Positions 5,675-10,568 of a stretch of 10,568 nucleotides of DNA are shown here, piece by piece (within the stretch, counting starts at the first letter, position 1; each line of letters opens with the position of its first letter). The translations under genes were made by a program, and so were the position numbers. This stretch comes from Sphingomonadales bacterium (GTDB lineage: Bacteria; Pseudomonadota; Alphaproteobacteria; Sphingomonadales; Sphingomonadaceae): assembly GCA_004292705.1 (NCBI GenBank), contig RDXA01000402.1, positions 1 through 10,568 on the forward strand, read 5' to 3'. Below the pieces are notes generated by a model. The model saw only the letters and a list, made by a program, of their open reading frames with translations, ran no database searches and had not been told where the DNA came from.

Positions 5675-6937
5675 TCATCCTTTTCCAAAAATCCGGCGGG
5701 TACGGGCAATCCCTGCGATCAGCGCATCGATATCGGCCTCGCTCGAATAGAGCCCGAAGCTGGCGCGCGCAGTGGCGGGGACGCCGAGGTAATCCATCAG
5801 CGGCTGGGCGCAGTGATGCCCGGCGCGGATCGCGACATTGCTCTCGTCAAGGATCGTGCCGAGATCGTGCGGGTGAATGTCATCGATCGCAAAGCTGACG
5901 ATGCCGGCACTGTTAGCCGGGCCGAACAGTGTCACATCGTTCATCGCGGACAGCTCGCGCCGCAACCGGGCGACCAGCGCGCTTTCGTGGGCATGGATGC
6001 GTTCAAGTCCGATGGCGCTGACATAATCGACCGCCGCAGCGAACGCGATGGCTTCCGTGATGGCAGGCGTGCCGGCCTCGAACCGCTGCGGGCCGGAGGC
6101 ATAGGTGGTGCGTTCGAAGGTCACCCGGTCGATCATCGCGCCGCCGCCCTGATAGGGAGGCATGACATCGAGGATTTCCGCCCGCGCCCACAGCGCGCCG
6201 ATGCCAGTAGGGCCGTAGAGCTTGTGCGCGGAAAAGACGTAGAAATCGCAGCCCAACGCGGCGACATCGACCGCCATGTGCGGCGCGCTCTGGCACCCGT
6301 CGAGCAGAAGCTTCGCGCCGACCTTGTGCGCCATCGCGGCGGCGCGCGGGGCATCGAGCAGGCTGCCGACCACGTTGGAGACATGTCCCAAGGCGACCAG
6401 CTTGTGCCGCTCGGTCAGCATCGCCTCGGCGGCGTCGAGATCGATCTGGTGATCGGCGGTGAGCGGGCAGACGTCGATGACCGCGCCGGTTTCCGCGGCG
6501 ACCATCTGCCACGGCACGATGTTGGAATGGTGCTCCAGCTGCGAGAGCAGGATGCGGTCACCCGCCTTGAGGTTCGCGCGGCCCCAGGTCTGCGCGACGA
6601 GGTTGATTGCCTCGGTCGCGCCGCGAGTGAAGACCAGCTCGTCCTCGTGCCCGCCGATGAACCGTGCCACGGTGCGCCGCGCCGCCTCGTAAGCCAGCGT
6701 CATCTCGGCCGAGCGGGCATAGACCCCGCGGTGGACGGTGGCGTAATCCTCGCCCAGCGCGCGGGCCATGGCGTCGATCACAGCGCGGGGTTTCTGCGCG
6801 GTGGCGGCGGTGTCGAGGTAGTGCCAGGGCTGGCCGTCATGGGTGACCATGCCGGGGAAGTCGGCGCGGAAATCCTCCCCGGAACGGGGAAGGGGACCAG
6901 ACGCAGTCTGGTGGAGGGGCATCCCGAGATCGCTCAT
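5675..6937 (-). CDS. sufS: Cysteine desulfurase SufS (PLP enzyme)
   Basis: This 420-residue group II cysteine desulfurase would release sulfur from L-cysteine as an enzyme-bound persulfide and feed it to SufBCD, usually through SufE or SufU (neither is seen here). The core starts at RADFPG (24-29) and YLDTAATAQKP (40-50). EHHSNIVPWQ (135-144) is present, Lys239 in FSAHKLYGPTGIG is the PLP Schiff-base lysine, and Cys376 in RAGHHCAQPLM is the persulfide-forming cysteine. The ATG at 6937 overlaps the stop of the upstream exported-protein gene as ATGA. The frame stays open to 7093, but that extension is Arg/Cys/His-rich and unlike the family. Residues 7-22 (PLHQTASGPLPRSGED) are encoded by a double-hairpin REP-like sequence and are not part of the conserved enzyme; ATG 6922 is another in-frame candidate. 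Confidence 0.95.
   Translation of the reverse strand: MSDLGMPLHQTASGPLPRSGEDFRADFPGMVTHDGQPWHYLDTAATAQKPRAVIDAMARALGEDYATVHRGVYARSAEMTLAYEAARRTVARFIGGHEDELVFTRGATEAINLVAQTWGRANLKAGDRILLSQLEHHSNIVPWQMVAAETGAVIDVCPLTADHQIDLDAAEAMLTERHKLVALGHVSNVVGSLLDAPRAAAMAHKVGAKLLLDGCQSAPHMAVDVAALGCDFYVFSAHKLYGPTGIGALWARAEILDVMPPYQGGGAMIDRVTFERTTYASGPQRFEAGTPAITEAIAFAAAVDYVSAIGLERIHAHESALVARLRRELSAMNDVTLFGPANSAGIVSFAIDDIHPHDLGTILDESNVAIRAGHHCAQPLMDYLGVPATARASFGLYSSEADIDALIAGIARTRRIFGKG
6873..6920. repeat. REP-like double-hairpin element inside the sufS frame
   Basis: A 48-bp palindrome-rich block lies within the first codons of sufS. One half has CCTCCCC facing GGGGAAGG around GGAAC (an imperfect stem). The other half is a perfect 7-bp stem, ACCAGAC (6896-6902), loop GCA, GTCTGGT (6906-6912), flanked by GGGG runs. 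Read leftward it encodes residues 7-22 of SufS without a stop. From memory, GC-rich double hairpins of this CCTCCCC/GGGGAGG plus CACCA...TGGTG type are common between genes in sphingomonad genomes; this is not checked here. Confidence 0.55.
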
Positions 6938-7281
6938 GCCTTGGCCTCGTAAAACTCGCGGATCATGCGGTCGGCAAAATAGGTGGCTTCGGCGCGGAGC
7001 AGGTCCTGCTTTGAGATGCTGCTGTGTGCATGATCGCCGAGCACAGCGATGGAGCCCTTGCTGGCGGCAGCCGCTTTGAGCTCGGGCTCGCAAACCGCCA
7101 CAACCTCCACCGCCCAGTCCCAGCGGGTCTGTTCGTCAGGCGCAGACCGGTTCTCCGCAAGCAGGCGCATCGTGCCCTTGTTGAGGCAGGCGTAAGCTGC
7201 ATCCAGCTCGGCATTGGGCACAGGCACGGTGCCGACGACCGGCGGAGCCTGCGCCAGCGTGAGGGCGAGGATCAGGCTCAC
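6934..7281 (-). CDS. Small exported protein C of the SUF operon (two Cys)
   Basis: This 115-residue protein has a short N-terminal signal, MSLILALTLAQA, with likely cleavage after AQA (residue 12), so it is probably periplasmic. The mature part is predicted helical with Cys32 (in DAAYACLNKG) and Cys64 (in VAVCEPELK), which could form one disulfide between two helices. No known family is recognised. The GTG start at 7281 overlaps the sufD stop as GTGA and its stop overlaps the sufS start as ATGA, so expression is tightly tied to SUF proteins although the product appears to leave the cytosol. It resembles exported protein A (10283-9759) in layout: short signal, a Cys-Leu pair, and a second Cys 25-32 residues later. 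Function unknown. Confidence 0.8.
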   Translation of the reverse strand: MSLILALTLAQAPPVVGTVPVPNAELDAAYACLNKGTMRLLAENRSAPDEQTRWDWAVEVVAVCEPELKAAAASKGSIAVLGDHAHSSISKQDLLRAEATYFADRMIREFYEAKA

Positions 7282-8039
7282 AGCTTGGCTCCTTCCAGCG
7301 CGCTCAGCGCCGCATCGAGCAGGCGCTCATGCTCAGCCTCGTCCGTCAATGCGACAAAAGCATCACCGATGAAGGCCTGCACCAGCAGCCGCTGCGCCGT
7401 CGCCGGATCGACCCCGCGTGCCATCATGTAGAAGCGGGCGGCTTCATCCAGTTCGCCGACGGTCGCGCCGTGGGCGCATTTCACATCGTCAGCGAAGATT
7501 TCGAGCTGCGGGACGGCATTGGCGCTCGCGCCTGCCTCCAGCAGCAGGCCCTTGAAATCCTGCGCCGCATCGGTCTTCTGCGCATGGCGCGCGACCTTGA
7601 TTTCGCCGAGGAAATTGCCCGTCGCCCCGGCCCAATGCACCGCACGCACCGTCTGGTTGGAGGTCGCCTCAGGCTCGGCATGGAGAACCTGCGTCACGAA
7701 TTCGCGGGTGACGCCTGCGCCGCCGATGGTGACGCCGCCGAATTCGAAATGCGCACCCTTCGCGAGCCGCACTTCAATCTCGACCCGGGTGTAATCGCCG
7801 CCCGCATTGGTCACGAAAAATGCCGCCCGCGCGCCTTCGCCCAGCGTAACACGGAAGCGGTGCAGTTCGGGCGCGTCCGAGCCGACGACGAGGGAGCGCG
7901 TCAGGCTTGTGCCAGCGGCGACGTCAATCGCCTGCCACTGATCGAGCGCCGCCACGCCAAGCCGCGCCACGCCGTCCATATCGGCATAGCGCCACGCTTC
8001 ATCGCGGCGGGTGGGAAGGGTTGCAGCCTCAGCCATCAT
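7278..8039 (-). CDS. sufD: SufD, Fe-S scaffold complex subunit (short form)
   Basis: This 253-residue SufB/SufD-family protein would join SufB and the SufC ATPase in the cytosolic SufBC2D scaffold. The N-terminus has RRDEAWRYADMDGVARL (the usual ExW(K/R)Y-(T/A)D pattern). The C-terminal beta-helix/helical part carries CAHGATVGELDEAARFYMMA and ARGVDPATAQRLLVQAFIGD, the most conserved SufD region, including the Cys-x-His-Gly motif. It is far shorter than the E. coli SufD (about 420 residues), missing much of the N-terminal part; short SufD proteins occur in Sphingomonadales. The ATG at 8039 overlaps the upstream membrane-protein stop as ATGA; a second ATG follows immediately. The open frame extends to 8216 with unrelated Arg-rich sequence, so that start is rejected. 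Confidence 0.92.
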   Translation of the reverse strand: MMAEAATLPTRRDEAWRYADMDGVARLGVAALDQWQAIDVAAGTSLTRSLVVGSDAPELHRFRVTLGEGARAAFFVTNAGGDYTRVEIEVRLAKGAHFEFGGVTIGGAGVTREFVTQVLHAEPEATSNQTVRAVHWAGATGNFLGEIKVARHAQKTDAAQDFKGLLLEAGASANAVPQLEIFADDVKCAHGATVGELDEAARFYMMARGVDPATAQRLLVQAFIGDAFVALTDEAEHERLLDAALSALEGAKL

Positions 8040-8587
8040 GCGGGCCTTTTCATGCGCAAGAATGTGAACAGATAGCTCGCCACCACCACCGCGCTGACGG
8101 CGGCGGCTTTGTAGGGCACGGGCGCGAGCCAGAAGGCGAGGTAGCAGGCGATGCTGCGCCCGACTGCGTGCTGCAAGCCGACCGGGTCGTTCGCGGCCGA
8201 GCCATAGGGGATCCACACCAGCGCCATCAGCACCGCGCCGCCCAGAACGATAATCCCCGGATCGCCCGCCGCCTGCGCCGCGATGATCACCAGCGGCCAG
8301 GTCAGCACCACCACGGCGGTGCCCTTGATGAACATCGCCATCAGCGGGTTCCTGGGATCGCCCGCCTTGGGCTTGCCGCCATAACGCAGCTTGTCGAGCA
8401 GCAGGCCCCCCGGCAGGATCATCCCGCTGCCGATCAGCACGATATAGGCCACGGTGTTGAGCGGCAGATAGAGCGACGCAATGCCGACGATCAGCCAGTA
8501 GATCGTCCCCACCAAGGGCATCGAGGTGCTGCTGCCCGCAAGGAAATCGGCCTGCAGTTCCTTGAGGGTGGCGGCGCTGTCCATCAT
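8036..8587 (-). CDS. Multi-pass inner-membrane protein of unknown function
   Basis: This 183-residue protein has five or six predicted membrane segments, roughly at 23-42, 44-64, 84-104, 110-128, 145-158 and 160-177. Short charged loops separate them, including LDKLRYGGKPKAGDPRNP (64-81) between segments 2 and 3. The N-terminal 20 residues (TLKELQADFLAGSS) are polar and precede a conserved-looking YW pair (30-31). No transporter motif or enzymatic signature is seen, and I cannot assign a family with confidence. ATG 8587 overlaps the stop of exported protein B as ATGA, and its stop overlaps sufD as ATGA. A link to iron or sulfur transport would be speculation based only on position. Confidence 0.8.
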   Translation of the reverse strand: MMDSAATLKELQADFLAGSSTSMPLVGTIYWLIVGIASLYLPLNTVAYIVLIGSGMILPGGLLLDKLRYGGKPKAGDPRNPLMAMFIKGTAVVVLTWPLVIIAAQAAGDPGIIVLGGAVLMALVWIPYGSAANDPVGLQHAVGRSIACYLAFWLAPVPYKAAAVSAVVVASYLFTFLRMKRPA

Positions 8588-9018
8588 TGCGCGCGCCCAG
8601 TTGCGTTGGCCGTCGCGTTGGCCGCCGCGTCCGCCTTCGCGGCCCGGCGCGCGGCGGCGAGTGCGGCTATGCCGTCATTGCGGCGCGCGGCGATGCATTC
8701 GCCGATCTTCGCCGCTTCCAGCAGAGCATTGGCGCGCTGCTCTGCCTCGGCTCGCTTCAGCTTGGCTTCGTCCAGCGCCGTGAACTGCGGCGCGACCGGC
8801 GCGATACATTCGACCATGGCGTCACAACCCAGGGCATCGATGGCCTTGTCGCCGGTTGAGCGGGTGGTCTTGCAAGTCACCGCCCCGTCCCGCAGCTTCC
8901 ACTTGCCGCGCCAGCTACGCAAGCGATTGCCGATCACCTCGATCTCATTATCGACCGGCGGCACGGCCACAGAAGCGGCTGCGGCAAGGGCAAGCGGGGC
9001 GAGCAGCACTGCGATCAC
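8584..9018 (-). CDS. Small exported protein B of the SUF operon (four Cys)
   Basis: This 144-residue protein begins with a hydrophobic, Ala-rich signal (MIAVLLAPLALAAAASVAVP), predicted to be cleaved near residue 17-20. The mature part begins EIEVIGNRLRSWRGKWKL and has a Cys-rich core: Cys49 (AVTCKTTRSTGD), Cys65 (DALGCDAMVEC) and Cys71, with Cys108 (KIGECIAARRND) in a downstream helix. Two disulfides would be possible in the periplasm. The C-terminal half is an Ala/Glu/Arg-rich helix ending in a low-complexity Ala/Asn/Thr tail. The ITV/IEVxGxR-type start and the C-x(15)-C-x(5)-C pattern look like small exported proteins I associate with sphingomonads, without a known function. The GTG start overlaps the sufC stop as GTGA. 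Confidence 0.78.
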   Translation of the reverse strand: MIAVLLAPLALAAAASVAVPPVDNEIEVIGNRLRSWRGKWKLRDGAVTCKTTRSTGDKAIDALGCDAMVECIAPVAPQFTALDEAKLKRAEAEQRANALLEAAKIGECIAARRNDGIAALAAARRAAKADAAANATANATGRAQ

Positions 9019-9758
9019 GCCATCACCGAATCATAACCCTCGGCCTCAAGCCGCAGGGCGAGTTCCGGCCCGCCGGTTTCGACGATACGGCCGCCTGCGA
9101 GGATGCTGACCTTGTCGGGGCGCACCACGTCGAGCAGGCGCTGGTAGTGGGTGATCAGCAGCACGGCTTTTTCCGGCGAGCGCATGATCGCGTTGATCCC
9201 GCCACCGACGATCCTGAGCGCATCGATATCGAGGCCCGAGTCCGTCTCGTCGAGCACCGCAAACGCGGGGTCGAGGATACCCATCTGCACCATCTCGGCG
9301 CGCTTCTTCTCGCCGCCGGAAAAGCCGACATTCACCTGCCGCTTGAGCATCTCCATGTCCATCTTGAGCAGCGCGGCCTTCTCCTTGGCCAGCTTCAGGA
9401 ATTCGCCGCCGCTCAAAGGCTCCTCTCCGCGCGCCTTGCGCTGGGCGTTCAATGCCTCGCGCAGGAACTGGACGTTGGAGACGCCGGGGATCTCGACCGG
9501 ATACTGGAACCCGAGGAACAGCCCCGCCGCCGCGCGTTCGTGGGGATCGAGCGCAAGCAGATCCTCACCCCTGAAGATCACACTGCCCGCGGTCACCTCG
9601 TAACCCGGCTTGCCGCCGAGCACGTTGGCCAGCGTCGATTTGCCCGCGCCGTTGGGCCCCATGATCGCGTGAATCTCGCCCGCAGGCACGTGCAGCGTCA
9701 GGCCCTTGAGGATCGGCTTATCGCCGACGCTGGCGTGAAGATTGTCGATGATCAGCAT
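9015..9758 (-). CDS. sufC: SufC, Fe-S assembly ATPase (ABC-type)
   Basis: This 247-residue soluble ABC-type ATPase drives conformational changes of the SufBCD scaffold; it is not a transporter subunit. Walker A is GPNGAGKST (34-42), the Q-loop Gln lies in LGFQYPVEIPGV (82-93), the signature motif is FSGGEKKR (146-153), Walker B with catalytic Glu is AVLDETDSGLD (167-177), and the switch His is in LITHYQRLL (201-209). FSGGEKKRAEM and the ETDSGLDIDAL stretch are specific to SufC rather than to other ABC proteins. Length is at the family norm. ATG 9758 directly follows the TAA of the upstream gene, with AAGGA about 10 nt upstream. Its stop overlaps the next gene as GTGA. Confidence 0.97.
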   Translation of the reverse strand: MLIIDNLHASVGDKPILKGLTLHVPAGEIHAIMGPNGAGKSTLANVLGGKPGYEVTAGSVIFRGEDLLALDPHERAAAGLFLGFQYPVEIPGVSNVQFLREALNAQRKARGEEPLSGGEFLKLAKEKAALLKMDMEMLKRQVNVGFSGGEKKRAEMVQMGILDPAFAVLDETDSGLDIDALRIVGGGINAIMRSPEKAVLLITHYQRLLDVVRPDKVSILAGGRIVETGGPELALRLEAEGYDSVMA

Positions 9759-10283
9759 TTATTCGCTGTCCTTGTCCTGTTCCTTGGCCTTCACGGCGTA
9801 TGATTCGGTGCGGGCCTTGATCACGCTGGCATCGCGCAGCTCGATCACGAGGCCCTTGGGCTTGCTTGCTTCGTAGGCTGCGCCCGCCGCTTCGGCCCCG
9901 GCGAGGCGCGAGACGAACTGCTGGTCGAGATCGCGACCGCGCGCGACGTGGATCCTGCCGATATTGTCGAACAAGCGGTCGACCTCTTCGGGGCTGAGCG
10001 TGGTCTTGGCTCCGGCCAGCACATCATTGGATTCGGCGATGGCCTGCGCCTGCGCCGCCGCGCAGCGGGCCACATCGGCGGCGTGCTGGCTCTCGAAATC
10101 GGCTTTGCCTGCGATGCGCCGGTTGGTCACCGCGAGGCAGCGGCGGTAATCGGCGACATAGGGCTGGATCAGGCGCGGATATTCGACCGTCCATGTTTCC
10201 GGATTGTCGTTCCTGATCGCAACGGCGGTCTCGCCAGCGGACTGGAGCGCGAGCAGGGGGGCAAGGAGAATGGCAGCGATCAC
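9759..10283 (-). CDS. Small exported protein A of the SUF operon (two Cys)
   Basis: This 174-residue protein starts with a hydrophobic signal (MIAAILLAPLLALQSA), probably cleaved near residue 16-20. The mature part is predicted helical, with Cys49 (in YRRCLAVTNRR) and Cys74 (in DVARCAAAQAQ), spaced to bridge two helices, and a charged C-terminus. A short strand-like KGLVIELRDASV segment lies before the end. No known family is recognised; the Cys-Leu...Cys layout is like exported protein C. The GTG start at 10283 overlaps the stop of the nuclease-like gene as GTGA, and the TAA abuts the sufC start with no gap. Placement between a nuclease-like gene and sufC is unusual for a periplasmic protein. 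Function unknown. Confidence 0.8.
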   Translation of the reverse strand: MIAAILLAPLLALQSAGETAVAIRNDNPETWTVEYPRLIQPYVADYRRCLAVTNRRIAGKADFESQHAADVARCAAAQAQAIAESNDVLAGAKTTLSPEEVDRLFDNIGRIHVARGRDLDQQFVSRLAGAEAAGAAYEASKPKGLVIELRDASVIKARTESYAVKAKEQDKDSE

Positions 10284-10568
10284 GGTGTGCGGTTCCGGGG
10301 CCTGGGAGTGTCGGCGGTTTCTCCGCGCGGTTTGGGGCGCGAATAGGTTTGCTTGGGGTTGGCCGCCTTGTGCGCGCGGGCGGCGGCTTTGCGTTCCTCG
10401 ATCCGGTCGCGCATCACCTGGGTGAGCTGTTTCAGCACCGCGTCGATATCGGTGAGGATATCGGCGGCGGCGATCCGCATCACCTTGATGCCGACGCTTT
10501 CGAGGCTCTTGTCGCGGCGCTTGGCGAGGGCATCGTTCTGCCCCTCCTCGTCAATCGCCAGCGCGAGG
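10280..10568 (-). CDS. DUF559 (Vsr-fold) endonuclease-like protein, partial
   Basis: Only the C-terminal 95 residues are in the window; the start lies beyond the right edge. The visible part starts LALAIDEEGQNDALAKRRDK and continues through LESVGIKVMRIAAADILTDI. This matches the end of DUF559 domains, where a hydrophobic strand with Glu/Asp-Asp is followed by an Arg-Arg-Asp helix, LxxxGIxVxRI and a final helix. Family members share the PD-(D/E)XK nuclease-like fold with Vsr. The His usually found after Asp-Gly is Gln here (EEGQND), so activity is uncertain. The last 40 residues are a basic, Lys/Arg/Pro-rich tail. The stop overlaps the next gene's GTG as GTGA, so it belongs to the SUF operon. 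An internal GTG at 10483 is not a real start. Confidence 0.8.
   Translation of the reverse strand, partial: LALAIDEEGQNDALAKRRDKSLESVGIKVMRIAAADILTDIDAVLKQLTQVMRDRIEERKAAARAHKAANPKQTYSRPKPRGETADTPRPRNRTP

Noticed and set aside
5600..6952. 450-codon plus-strand open frame
   Set aside because: It lies opposite sufS, whose PLP lysine and catalytic cysteine are clear; the plus-strand product shows no family pattern.
6938..7093. N-terminal extension of sufS to the upstream ATG
   Set aside because: The added residues are Arg/Cys/His-rich, unlike SufS, and come from a shadow frame of exported protein C; the ATGA overlap start fits better.
7907..9109. 400-codon plus-strand open frame
   Set aside because: It is antisense to sufD, the membrane-protein gene and exported protein B, and has a low-complexity Arg/His/Gln-rich translation.
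8856..9803. 315-codon plus-strand open frame
   Set aside because: It is the mirror of sufC, with no ribosome binding site or recognisable domain.
1..10568. CRISPR arrays, tRNA or rRNA genes, insertion sequences
   Set aside because: I saw no regularly spaced repeats, cloverleaf-like sequences, rRNA segments, transposase motifs or paired terminal inverted repeats.

Overview
The window is GC-rich, gene-dense bacterial DNA. The SUF gene order, the 253-residue SufD, the 333-residue adenosine kinase and the many GTG starts suggest an alphaproteobacterium of the order Sphingomonadales, probably Erythrobacteraceae. That placement is inferred from family knowledge, not from a marker gene.

Left part (1-2317): a truncated leftward gene for an exported protein with a twin-arginine-like signal (1-221); a non-coding stretch with a hairpin over that gene's ribosome binding site and, at 549-562, a perfect FNR/FixK-type box; a rightward gene for a small c-type cytochrome lipoprotein (597-989); a convergent intergenic stretch with three consecutive hairpins; and a leftward PfkB-family adenosine kinase gene (1316-2317).

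Middle (2446-4297): a rightward small lipoprotein and a rightward acidic protein built from two diverged copies of one unit with DG-type acidic motifs (TerB/EF-hand-like). These meet tail to tail, 4 nt apart, a leftward gene for a charged, probably coiled-coil protein of unknown function.

Right part (4340-10568): a long leftward SUF iron-sulfur assembly operon. In transcription order it encodes a DUF559 nuclease-like protein (cut by the window edge), exported protein A, SufC ATPase, exported protein B, a multi-pass membrane protein, SufD, exported protein C, SufS cysteine desulfurase, the SufT/MIP18-family protein, a GNAT acetyltransferase and a SufA/HesB-type carrier. sufB and any SufR/IscR/RirA-type regulator are not here and presumably lie beyond position 10568. 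Of ten junctions, eight are exact 4-nt ATGA/GTGA overlaps, a ninth allows one, and the tenth abuts, so the genes are probably co-transcribed and translationally coupled.

SufS would supply sulfur, SufC and SufD form the scaffold ATPase complex with the unseen SufB, and SufA and SufT would act in cluster transfer and maturation. The least explained part is the five extra genes inside this operon (nuclease-like, three Cys-containing exported proteins, membrane protein) plus the acetyltransferase. A second notable point is a double-hairpin, REP-like sequence that lies inside the sufS reading frame and encodes the N-terminal tail of SufS.
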